Shown one piece after another: positions 8,012-15,344 of a stretch of 47,658 bases of DNA; within the stretch, counting starts at the first letter, position 1, and each line of letters opens with the position of its first letter. Made by a program: the position numbers and the translations under genes. Source of the DNA: Ancylobacter defluvii (lineage in GTDB: Bacteria; Pseudomonadota; Alphaproteobacteria; Rhizobiales; Xanthobacteraceae); the NCBI RefSeq assembly GCF_018390605.1, contig NZ_JAHBGD010000022.1, positions 1 to 47,658 of the forward strand, written 5' to 3'. The notes beneath the pieces are model-generated. The model ran no database searches and was not told the DNA's origin. It was given only the letters and a program-made list of their open reading frames with translations.

Positions 8012-8326
8012 ATGCAACATCTCCTGGCTGCCTTCTTCGCCCTTGACCCGTTTGTCGCGCTCGCCGTCTTCGTCGCCACGGCTGCGACAGACGCCTGCTA
8101 CGTGGCTTTCACATCGGCCGTGGTAGCGCGCAAGCGGCTCTCTGCTGCCAATTGGTCGAGCGTCTGGTACATGCTCTCGTCCTTCGCGGTGATCAGCTAC
8201 ACCGAGAACTGGGTTTATGTGATCTTCGCGGCCGTCGGCTCCTGGGTCGGCGCCTTTTTGTCGCTCACCCTGCTGCATCGGCCGGGGAAGGTGCCCGCGC
8301 CCATCGGCTCCTCCCCGCCGGAATAG
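8012..8326 (+). CDS. small membrane protein of unknown function
   Basis: A 104-residue protein with about three hydrophobic segments (ALDPFVALAVFVATAATDA; WYMLSSFAVISYTENWVYV; FAAVGSWVGAFLSLTLL) and a short polar tail. It resembles unnamed small alphaproteobacterial inner-membrane proteins that share a DACYVAFT-like first helix and a SYTENWVYV-like second helix; I cannot assign a function. The start is uncertain. The frame is open from 7922, and an AGGAGG motif at 7971-7976 lies too far upstream of the ATG at 8012. The next 450 bases contain no gene I can support, so it appears to stand alone. Confidence 0.6.
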   Translation: MQHLLAAFFALDPFVALAVFVATAATDACYVAFTSAVVARKRLSAANWSSVWYMLSSFAVISYTENWVYVIFAAVGSWVGAFLSLTLLHRPGKVPAPIGSSPPE

Positions 8327-8721
8327 CCTACGCCAAAGATCGCGACCGCGAACCGGCGGATCTCGATGGCCTGCTGCAGGATCGGGTCTTCGGTCGTCCG
8401 CTCGCTCGGGGCATGATGGAGATTGCGGCTCGCCCCTTGAACAGGACGGCGTCCCGCGGGGGCGGGCCCGAACGCCTCATGTGCGCTGGCGACCGGCATG
8501 TGGGCGGGAACCGCAGCGACCCGCTTCGCGTAGGCGCTGGGCCCGCATGCGGCGCGGCGCGCGAGGCGCCGCCGTCCCGAAGCCATGGCGCCGCGAATCG
8601 CGCCGGCGGATGCGCGCAGAGATTGCCGACATCGTCCGCGCGATGCAGGGCGAATGCTGCCACTCGACCGCAGCTTCCACCGCTCCGGCCGCCGGCTGGC
8701 TACTTCCGCGCGGCGGCTACG
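8327..8721. other. stretch with no supported gene
   Basis: Open frames on both strands are arginine-, serine- and proline-rich, lack ribosome sites and match no family I know, as expected for non-coding DNA of high G+C. It could be the remnant of a decayed gene. It ends at the long hairpin at 8722-8762. Confidence 0.5.
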
Positions 8722-8762
8722 ATTCAAGGCCTTCCGCATGCGCCATGCGGAAGGCCTTGAAT
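8722..8762. repeat. perfect 19-bp inverted repeat with a 3-base loop
   Basis: 8722-8740 is exactly complementary to 8744-8762, with cgc as the loop. As RNA this would be an unusually stable stem-loop from either strand. It is 14 bases beyond the hairpin at 8777-8808, downstream of the ABC operon that ends at 8821. There is no T-run, so it is not a classical terminator; it may be a REP-like element or a recombination site. Confidence 0.75.
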
Positions 8763-8776
8763 TGGACCATACCACC

Positions 8777-8808
8777 CGGCCGTGCCGATCCGTGGACCGG
8801 CACGGCCG
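8777..8808 (-). terminator. hairpin just downstream of the SsuA-like operon
   Basis: cggccgtgccg (8777-8787) pairs perfectly with 8798-8808 across a ten-base loop, 12 bases after the stop of the binding-protein gene. The strong GC stem and position suggest the operon's 3' end; the lack of a T-run suggests mRNA protection or factor-assisted termination. Confidence 0.5.
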
Positions 8809-8820
8809 TCGGCCGAAGCC

Positions 8821-9834
8821 CTACTGGCCTTTGGCCTTGGCGAGGAACGAGCCGTCAAAGGTCTTGGAAAGATCAATGGCCGCCGCGTCGAGGCTGGGAT
8901 CGGTCGTGGTGATCAGGTTGAGAGCGCTCTTCATGCTCGCTTCATCGATATTGCCGTCGGTCGAAAAGGATTCGCGCGAGGCGTTGAACGCCTTGATGTA
9001 GAGCGCCTTGTCGCCCAGCCAGTATTCCTGCGGCACCGTCGCCGCCACCTGTTCAGGCGTCGCCTTCTCCAGCCATTTCAGCGTCTTGTAGAAAGCGTTG
9101 GTCAGCGCCTGCACCGTGTTCGGATTGGCCTTGATGAAGCTTTCCTTGAAATAGAGCACCGCGGCGGGGTTCATGCCGCCGAACACCTGCTGGGTGCCCT
9201 CCGTGGTGCGGGTATCCACCAGCACCTTGATCGCGCCCATGTCCTCCAGCTTGGAGATCACCGGATCGAGGTGGGAGATCACGTCGATCTCGCCCTTCTG
9301 CACCGCCGCGACCGCCGAGGCGCCGCCGCCCACTCCGATGAACGAGGCGTCCTCCGGCGTCAGCTTGTCCTTCGCCATCAGATACTGCACCAGGATGTAG
9401 GTCGAGGAGCCCGGCGCCGTCACGCCGATCTTCTTGCCCTTGAAGTCGGCCGGCGACTTGATGCTGTCGGCCTTGTCCTTGGTCACGGCGACGACGATGC
9501 CGGGATAGCGGCCGAGGTCGATCACCGCGCGGATGTCCTGCTTCTTCTGCTGCATGCGGATGGTGTGCTCATAGGCGCCGGTGACGGCATCCACCGAGCC
9601 GCCGATCAGCGCCTGCAGCGACTTGGCGCCGCCGCCGAAATCGTTGATCTCGACCGTGAGCCCCTCATCCTTGAAGTAGCCGAGCTGCTCGGCCAGCGTC
9701 AGCGGCAGATAATAGAGCAACGGCTTGCCACCGACGCCGAGAGTGAGGTTCGGCTTCTCGATCTCGCCCGCCTGCGCTGCGCCAAGCGCGGGAAACAAAA
9801 GACTCGCCGCGACGAGCAGGGTACGCATCTTCAT
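8821..9834 (-). CDS. ABC transporter substrate-binding protein, SsuA/NMT1 type
   Basis: A 337-residue periplasmic binding protein with a Sec signal peptide (MKMRTLLVAASLLFPALGAA, cleavage near AQA-GE). The mature part shows family features: YYLPLTLAEQLGYFKDEGL, GGAKSLQALIGGSVDAV and KGKKIGVTAPGSST. These occur in binders of sulfonates, nitrate, thiamine precursors and aromatic or aliphatic carboxylates. GGGAGG precedes the ATG by seven bases. It is last in a five-gene operon after permease, ATPase, HMG-CoA lyase homologue and CoA transferase, which suggests an organic-acid ligand rather than a sulfonate. No monooxygenase of the Ssu or Tau type is present. Confidence 0.88.
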   Translation of the reverse strand: MKMRTLLVAASLLFPALGAAQAGEIEKPNLTLGVGGKPLLYYLPLTLAEQLGYFKDEGLTVEINDFGGGAKSLQALIGGSVDAVTGAYEHTIRMQQKKQDIRAVIDLGRYPGIVVAVTKDKADSIKSPADFKGKKIGVTAPGSSTYILVQYLMAKDKLTPEDASFIGVGGGASAVAAVQKGEIDVISHLDPVISKLEDMGAIKVLVDTRTTEGTQQVFGGMNPAAVLYFKESFIKANPNTVQALTNAFYKTLKWLEKATPEQVAATVPQEYWLGDKALYIKAFNASRESFSTDGNIDEASMKSALNLITTTDPSLDAAAIDLSKTFDGSFLAKAKGQ

Positions 9835-9867
9835 TTGGTTTCCTCCCGTTTCTTATCGAATGACGTC

Positions 9868-10662
9868 TCAGTTCTGTTCGCTGGCGGATTGCGGCCGCCA
9901 GACGAGCAGGCGTCGCTCGACCCGGGTCACGCCCCAGTCGATGACGAGCACGAAGGCCGCGAGGATGAACATGCCGGCGAACACGCCGGTCACGTCGAAC
10001 ACCCCTTCGGCCTGATGGATGAGATAGCCGAGCCCGGCGGCCGAGCCGAGATATTCGCCGACCACCGCGCCGACCAGCGCAAAGCCGACAGCGGTGTGCA
10101 GCGAGGAGAACATCCACGACATCGCCGAGGGCCAGTACACGTTGCGGAACAGCTGCCGCTCGTTCATGCCCATCATGCGGGCATTTGCCAGCACCACCGG
10201 GCTGACTTCCTTCACGCCCTGATAGACGTTGAAGAACACGATGAAGAACACCAGCGTGACGCCCAGCGCCACCTTGGACCAGATGCCCAGCCCGAGCCAC
10301 AGCATGAAGATCGGCGCCAGCACCACGCGCGGCAGCGCATTGACCATCTTCACATAGGGATCGAACACCGCCGCGACCATCGGCTTGCGGGCGAACCAGA
10401 AGCCGATGACGACGCCGCCGACCGAGCCGATGATGAAGGCCAGCACGGTCTCGGTCAGCGTGATCCAGAGATGCTTCCAGATCGTGCCGGAAACGAACAG
10501 CTGCACCACCCGCGCGATGACGTCGCCCGGCTTGGAGAAAAAGAACTCGGGCAGCAAATAGTCGCCGCCGATCGGCACGGTGGCGCCGATCTGCCAGAGG
10601 GCGAGCACGGCCACGGCGACGAGGATCTGCAGCAACAGCAGCTTGGCGGGGTGAATCTTCAC
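9868..10662 (-). CDS. ABC transporter permease, SsuC/TauC type
   Basis: A 264-residue inner-membrane permease of the BPD transport family with about six helices and the EAA-like coupling loop in VLANARMMGMNERQLFRNVYWP. It starts at a GTG (10662) that overlaps the TGA of the upstream ATPase gene in a GTGA, so translation is probably coupled. It forms the channel of the importer with the ATPase at 10659-11516 and the binding protein 33 bases downstream. Length and topology are normal for the family. Confidence 0.9.
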   Translation of the reverse strand: MKIHPAKLLLLQILVAVAVLALWQIGATVPIGGDYLLPEFFFSKPGDVIARVVQLFVSGTIWKHLWITLTETVLAFIIGSVGGVVIGFWFARKPMVAAVFDPYVKMVNALPRVVLAPIFMLWLGLGIWSKVALGVTLVFFIVFFNVYQGVKEVSPVVLANARMMGMNERQLFRNVYWPSAMSWMFSSLHTAVGFALVGAVVGEYLGSAAGLGYLIHQAEGVFDVTGVFAGMFILAAFVLVIDWGVTRVERRLLVWRPQSASEQN

Positions 10663-11516
10663 GAGGTCATCTCCTCGCCATAGGTCTTGGCGACCTCGGC
10701 CTTGAGCTGGTTCCAGATGTCGCGGTGCAGCTGGTGGAAGCGCGGGTCCAGCCGGATGTCGGCGGTGTCGCGCGGGCGGGCGAGGTCGATCGGAAAGTCA
10801 CCGATGATCCGCGCCTCCGGGCCGGCCGACATGATGACAACGCGATCGGACAGCGCGATAGCCTCCTCGAGGTCGTGGGTGACGAACAGCACCGCCTTGC
10901 GGTCCTGCGCCCAGAGCTTCAACAGCAATGTGCCCATGATCTGCCGGGTCTGGGCGTCGAGCGGGCCGAAGGGCTCGTCCATCAACAGGATCTTCGGGCC
11001 GCGCACCAGCACCTGGGCCAGACCGACGCGCTTGCGCTGCCCGCCGGAGAGTTGGTGCGGGTAGCGGTCGGCGAAGCGGGCGAGCCCGACCTTCCGCAGC
11101 CAGTCCTGCGCCTGCGCCAGAGCGTCGGCGCGCCGGGTTCCCCCGATTTCCAGCGCGATCGCCACATTGTCGAGCGCGGTCTTCCAGGGCATCAGCGCGT
11201 CCTGCTGGAAGAGATAGCCGGCCTTGGCGTTGAGGCCGTCCAGCGCCGCGCCGAAGATGCTCACCCGCCCGCCCGCCGGCCGCAGCAGGCCGGCGGTGGC
11301 GTTGAGCAGGGTCGACTTGCCGCAGCCGGTGGGGCCGACAATGGCGACGAACTCGCCCTCGCGCACATGCAGCGAGGTCGGCGCCACCGCCTTGTAGATC
11401 GGGCCGCCGGCAATGCCGAAGCTGATGCTGATATCGTCGAGCGCCACCGCCAGCGGGGCGACGGCCGCTGTCGGCGCCAGCCCCTCGGCAGGGGTCCGCT
11501 GCAGCGCGGTTTCCAT
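10659..11516 (-). CDS. ABC transporter ATP-binding protein, SsuB/TauB type
   Basis: A 285-residue ATPase. Walker A is GPTGCGKST (residues 61-69), the signature is LSGGQRKR, Walker B is ILLMDEPFGPLD, and the switch histidine is in VTHDLEEA. An N-terminal extension of about 25 residues precedes the first strand. The ATG at 11516 was chosen because GGGAGG lies at 11524-11529; the longer open frame upstream reads through the lyase gene tail and is not coding. It follows the lyase gene by 28 bases and overlaps the permease start by four. Confidence 0.9.
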   Translation of the reverse strand: METALQRTPAEGLAPTAAVAPLAVALDDISISFGIAGGPIYKAVAPTSLHVREGEFVAIVGPTGCGKSTLLNATAGLLRPAGGRVSIFGAALDGLNAKAGYLFQQDALMPWKTALDNVAIALEIGGTRRADALAQAQDWLRKVGLARFADRYPHQLSGGQRKRVGLAQVLVRGPKILLMDEPFGPLDAQTRQIMGTLLLKLWAQDRKAVLFVTHDLEEAIALSDRVVIMSAGPEARIIGDFPIDLARPRDTADIRLDPRFHQLHRDIWNQLKAEVAKTYGEEMTS

Positions 11517-11544
11517 GTCCTGTCCTCCCATGGCTTTGGTGTTG

Positions 11545-12495
11545 TTATGGCACGGTGCGGCACAGGCCCGGCGGTGCGGGATGCAGGTCGCCGCTCCGCC
11601 CGGCCTTCGCCACCTGCCCGGGTATGTCATGGCCGAGCCGCGCCGGCAGCCCCTGAGCAAGACTTATGAGGCGTCCGAGATCGACGCCGGTCGGCACGCC
11701 CATCTCCTCCAGCATGTGCACCAGGTCCTCGGTGGAGATGTTGCCGGTTGCCCCCGGCGCGAAAGGGCAGCCGCCGATACCGCCCAGCGAGGCGTCTAAG
11801 CGATCCGCGCCGGCATCCAGCGCCGCGAGCGCATTGGCGAGGCCCATGCCGCGCGTATTATGGAAATGCAGCGTCAGCGGCACCGTGCCGAACCGGGCGC
11901 GGAACGCGGCGACCAGGCGCGCCACCTGGCGGGGATTGGCCATGCCGGTGGTGTCGGCCAGCGTGACCGAATGCAGCCCGGCCTCGAGATAGCGTTCCGC
12001 CAGCGCCAGCACCTTGTCCTCCGGCTGCGCCCCTTCAAACGGGCAGCCGAAGGCGGTGGCGATGGAGCCGTTCAGGCGCGCCGGCGATCCCGCCGCCGCG
12101 GCGGTGATGGCGCGGAAACCGTCGAGCGACTGCGCCGGCGTCATGCGCATATTGGCGAGGTTGTGGGTCTCGCTCACCGACATGACGAGGTTGAGCTCGT
12201 CCATCCCGGCGGCGATCGCCTCCTGCGCGCCGCGCAGGTTCGGCACCAGCGCGACATAGACGACATCCGGCCGGCGCCTGATCCCCCGCGCCACCTCCGC
12301 GGCATCGGCAAGGTTCGGCACCGCTTTCGGCGAAACGAAGGAGGTCACCTCGATCTTGGCGACCCCGGTGTCGGACAGCGCATCGATCAGCGCGATCTTC
12401 TGCTCGGTGGGCAGGAAGCGCGGCTCGATCTGCAGGCCGTCGCGCGTCACCACTTCCTGGATGTGGACGCGCGCGGGAACCTCCGCCCCACTCAT
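11545..12495 (-). CDS. hydroxymethylglutaryl-CoA lyase family protein
   Basis: A 316-residue TIM-barrel lyase of the HMGL/DRE-metallolyase family. The metal and catalytic residues of HMG-CoA lyase are present: RDG at residues 18-20, the glutamate in KIEVTSFVS, the two metal histidines in LHFHNTRG, and the mobile-loop cysteine with the asparagine in GGIGGCPFAPGATGN. Known activities are HMG-CoA to acetyl-CoA plus acetoacetate and, in Chloroflexus, R-citramalyl-CoA to acetyl-CoA plus pyruvate. The ATG overlaps the stop of the CoA-transferase gene (ATGA), implying that the transferase supplies its CoA-ester substrate. Which hydroxyacid is used cannot be decided from sequence. Confidence 0.9.
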   Translation of the reverse strand: MSGAEVPARVHIQEVVTRDGLQIEPRFLPTEQKIALIDALSDTGVAKIEVTSFVSPKAVPNLADAAEVARGIRRRPDVVYVALVPNLRGAQEAIAAGMDELNLVMSVSETHNLANMRMTPAQSLDGFRAITAAAAGSPARLNGSIATAFGCPFEGAQPEDKVLALAERYLEAGLHSVTLADTTGMANPRQVARLVAAFRARFGTVPLTLHFHNTRGMGLANALAALDAGADRLDASLGGIGGCPFAPGATGNISTEDLVHMLEEMGVPTGVDLGRLISLAQGLPARLGHDIPGQVAKAGRSGDLHPAPPGLCRTVP

Positions 12496-13727
12496 GCCGC
12501 GTCTCCCGATGCGGCATCTCCCCTGGCCACCGCGCCGCCGGCGACCAGCGCCTCGATCTCCTCGGCCGAATAGCCCAGCGAGGCCAGCACCGGCGCGGTG
12601 TGCTCGCCGAGCTTCGGACCCAGCCAGCTCACCCCGCCCGGCGTATCCGACAGCTTCGGCACGATGCCGGGCATCTTCACCTGCGTCCCATCCGGCAGCG
12701 TCGAGGGCAGGATCATGTCGCGGGAAAGGAACTGCGGGTCGGCGACGATGTCGGCCACCGAATAGATGCGCCCGTTCGGCACCTCGGCGGCATCGAGCGC
12801 GGCCGTCACCTCGTCGAGCGAGTGGCGGCTCGTCCAGGCCGCGATGGTGCCGTCGATTTCCTCCACATGCGCCACCCGTCCGTCATTGGAGGCGAGGCGC
12901 GGATCATTGGCGAGGTCCTCGCGACCGATCGCCGTCATCAGCCGCTTGAAGATGCCGTCGCCATTGCCGGCGACGATGACATAGCTGCCCTCGGCGGTGG
13001 GATAGGAGTTGGACGGCGCGATGCCCGGCAGCGAGCCGCCCGAGCGGGCGCGCACGAAATCGAACAGGTCGTATTCCGGGACCAGGCTCTCCATCATGTT
13101 GAAGACGCTCTCATACAGCGAGACGTCGACCACCTGCCCGGCCCCGCGCCCCGACTTGATGGCGAGCAGCGCCATCAGCGCGCCCATCACGGCATGCAGG
13201 GCGGCGAGCGAATCGCCGATCGAGATGCCGGTGCGCGCCGGCGGCCGGTCCGGCTCGCCGGTGGTGAAGCGCATGCCGCCCATCGCCTCGCCCACCGCGC
13301 CGAAGCCGGGGCGCTCGCGATAGGGCCCGTCCTGCCCGAAGCCGGAGATGCGCACCATCACCAGATTGGGATTGATCGCCTTCAGCGCCTCCCAACCCAG
13401 CCCCCAGCGCTCCAGCGTACCGGGGCGGAAATTCTCGATCAGCACATCGGCATCGCGCACCAGCCGCCGTACCACCTCCTGGCCCTCGGGCAGGCGCATA
13501 TTGACGGCGACCGACTTCTTGTTGCGCGATTGCAGGTACCACCACAGCGAGGTGCCCTCGTGCAGCTTGCGCCATTTGCGCAGCGGGTCGCCCTCGCCGG
13601 GCGCCTCGACCTTGATGACCTCGGCGCCGAATTCCGCCATCAGCCGCGCGGCGAACGGCGCGGCGATCAGGTTGCCGAGCTCGACGACGCGGATTCCGGT
13701 GAGCGGCCCCTCTGCGGGACGTTCCAT
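12492..13727 (-). CDS. CaiB/BaiF (class III) CoA transferase
   Basis: A 411-residue family III CoA transferase that moves CoA from a donor such as succinyl-CoA to a carboxylic acid through an aspartyl intermediate. The N-terminal Rossmann part (GIRVVELGNLIAAPFAARLMA; DVLIENFRPG) and the catalytic-aspartate segment GISIGDSLAALHA are intact. GGGAGGAG lies in front of the ATG at 13727; an upstream TTG in the same frame would remove this site. It leads a five-gene operon with the HMGL-type lyase and an importer. In that context it should activate the imported hydroxyacid for cleavage, as in the CoA-transferase plus lyase pairs for citramalate or itaconate. Confidence 0.88.
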   Translation of the reverse strand: MERPAEGPLTGIRVVELGNLIAAPFAARLMAEFGAEVIKVEAPGEGDPLRKWRKLHEGTSLWWYLQSRNKKSVAVNMRLPEGQEVVRRLVRDADVLIENFRPGTLERWGLGWEALKAINPNLVMVRISGFGQDGPYRERPGFGAVGEAMGGMRFTTGEPDRPPARTGISIGDSLAALHAVMGALMALLAIKSGRGAGQVVDVSLYESVFNMMESLVPEYDLFDFVRARSGGSLPGIAPSNSYPTAEGSYVIVAGNGDGIFKRLMTAIGREDLANDPRLASNDGRVAHVEEIDGTIAAWTSRHSLDEVTAALDAAEVPNGRIYSVADIVADPQFLSRDMILPSTLPDGTQVKMPGIVPKLSDTPGGVSWLGPKLGEHTAPVLASLGYSAEEIEALVAGGAVARGDAASGDAA

Positions 13728-13995
13728 TGGCGACGCTCCTCCCAATCGTTTTCCGTTCTATGGGTCGAAAGTCGCCGGCCGTCCAATAGTCTTTGGCAGG
13801 ACGCCAGGGGAGATCATCCAGCGGCGGCGCCAGCACGCGTTCACAACGCTGCCGAATCCCTGATGCGCAATCGGACACGCATGCGACATCGACCGGCTCG
13901 CGACCCTCAAGCCAGCCGCGGGAGGCCGTAAGGGCGTGATAGGTATCATAATACAATTTGCTGCCGCGACAGCCATCGCCGTCTGAGGCAGGCGA
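13728..13995. other. gene-free region upstream of the CoA-transferase and efflux operons
   Basis: No credible gene. A small inverted repeat, GTAT-CATA-ATAC, lies at about 13946-13957 and shares GTAT half-sites with the operator at 14024-14039. Promoters for both divergent operons must lie here or just right of it; I see no convincing minus-strand promoter. Confidence 0.45.
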
Positions 13996-14039
13996 TTGAC
14001 AGGAGCGAGGGATCGATAATATGGATACTGTAAAGTATC
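13996..14039 (+). promoter_or_regulatory. promoter with palindromic operator for the RND efflux operon
   Basis: A consensus -35, TTGACA (13996-14001), is followed by AT-rich sequence with poor -10 matches around 14018-14025. A perfect 16-base palindrome, GATACT-GTAA-AGTATC, then spans 14024-14039, close to the likely start of transcription and 18 bases before the adaptor GTG. Position and symmetry fit a repressor site of TetR or MarR type. No such regulator is encoded in this window. Confidence 0.55.
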
Positions 14040-14057
14040 TTAAATAGGAATGTTCCC

Positions 14058-15332
14058 GTGATCAACGCGGCACGATCGGCGCTCCTGCCGGTATCCGGTC
14101 TCCTTCTTGTGTTGCTGACCGGTTGCGACGGACAAAACGCCTCGGCGCCGCCGGGTGCCGGCGCCCAGAACCGGCCCCAGCTCGGCGTGGTGACGGTGCA
14201 TCCGCAGTCGGTCGCCATCACCGCCGAGCTGCCGGGGCGCACCACGGCATCGCTCATTGCGGAAGTGCGCCCGCAGGTCGGCGGCATCATCAAGGAGCGG
14301 CTCTTCCAGGAGGGCAGCGAGGTGAAGGCCGGCGACGCGCTCTACCAGATCGATCCCGCCAGCTATCAGGCCGCGTATGACAGTGCGCTCGCCGCCCTGC
14401 AGAAGGCGGAGGCCGCGGTGCCGAGCGCCGAAGCCAAGGTCGAGCGCTATCAGGGCCTCATCAAGCAGAACGCCGTGAGCAAGCAGGACTATGACGACGC
14501 CACCGCCTCGCTCGCCCAGGCCAAGGCGGATGTCGCCTCGGCAAAGGCCAGCGTCGACACGGCGAAGATCAACCTCGACCACACGCGGATCACCGCACCG
14601 ATCGGCGGGCGCATCGACAAGTCGTCGCTGACCCCGGGAGCGCTGGTGACCGCAAGCCAGGACACCGCGCTGACAACCATCCGCACGCTCGATCCGATCA
14701 ATGTCGACGTCACCCAGTCGAGCACAAATCTGCTCAACCTGCGCCAGTCGATCAAGGATGGCCGCATCAAGATCAGCGGCGACAACGTGCAGGTGCGGTT
14801 GAAGCTCGACAATGGCACCCTCTATCCGCATCCCGGCCGGCTGGAGTTCGCTTCCGCCTATGTCGACGAGACCACCGGCACCTTCGGCGTACGGGCGCAG
14901 TTCCCCAATCCGGATCGGTTGCTGCTGCCCGGCATGTATGTGCGCGCCCAGGTCGAGGAGGGCGTCGCCCCGAACAGCTTCCTGGTGCCGCAGCGCGGCG
15001 TGACGCGCAACACCAAGGGCGAGCCGGTGGCGCTGGTGGTGAATGCCGATGGCAAGGTCGAGCAGCGGGTGCTCTCGGTCGGGCGCAGCGTCGGCAGCAA
15101 CTGGCTGGTGGAAGCCGGTGTCAAGGATGGCGACCGGGTGGTCGTCGAGGGCAGCCAGTTCGCCAAGGTCGGGCAGCCGGCGACCGCCGTCGACGTGATC
15201 GTCGACGAAACCACCGGCGAGGTGCGCGAACGCGGCCAGGAGAGCTCCCCGCCCGCTTCCGCCGCCAGCTCCGCCGCGGCGGATCGCGCCACCCCCGGTT
15301 CGGCGGGTGCGTCGACGACGACACCCAACTGA
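14058..15332 (+). CDS. RND efflux periplasmic adaptor lipoprotein, AcrA/MexA type
   Basis: A 424-residue membrane fusion protein joining the inner-membrane pump to the outer-membrane channel. The signal sequence ends in a lipobox, LLTGC, giving a lipidated N-terminus. It continues with the biotinyl-lipoyl half-motif (VRPQVGGIIKERLFQEGSEVKAGD), an alpha-helical hairpin around residues 105-170, and the beta-barrel (TITAPIGGRID-like, here ITAPIGGRIDKS). The C-terminus is a low-complexity Ser/Ala/Thr tail. The GTG at 14058 has AGGAA at 14046-14050. It is first of three genes in the order adaptor, pump, channel, as in mexAB-oprM operons. Confidence 0.92.
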   Translation: MINAARSALLPVSGLLLVLLTGCDGQNASAPPGAGAQNRPQLGVVTVHPQSVAITAELPGRTTASLIAEVRPQVGGIIKERLFQEGSEVKAGDALYQIDPASYQAAYDSALAALQKAEAAVPSAEAKVERYQGLIKQNAVSKQDYDDATASLAQAKADVASAKASVDTAKINLDHTRITAPIGGRIDKSSLTPGALVTASQDTALTTIRTLDPINVDVTQSSTNLLNLRQSIKDGRIKISGDNVQVRLKLDNGTLYPHPGRLEFASAYVDETTGTFGVRAQFPNPDRLLLPGMYVRAQVEEGVAPNSFLVPQRGVTRNTKGEPVALVVNADGKVEQRVLSVGRSVGSNWLVEAGVKDGDRVVVEGSQFAKVGQPATAVDVIVDETTGEVRERGQESSPPASAASSAAADRATPGSAGASTTTPN

Positions 15333-15344
15333 GGCCCGGCACCC

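Noticed and set aside
8215..8775. 186-codon minus-strand frame over the small membrane gene and the following gap
   Set aside because: Arg/Ser/Pro-rich without domain; overlaps a better membrane-protein frame.
8782..10683. Long plus-strand open frame (633 codons) opposite the SsuA-like and permease genes
   Set aside because: It is His/Arg-rich shadow reading of two well-recognised genes on the other strand; long antisense frames are expected at this G+C content.
12600..13931. Plus-strand open frame of 443 codons opposite the CoA transferase
   Set aside because: No domain, biased composition, and fully antisense to a clear CaiB-family gene.
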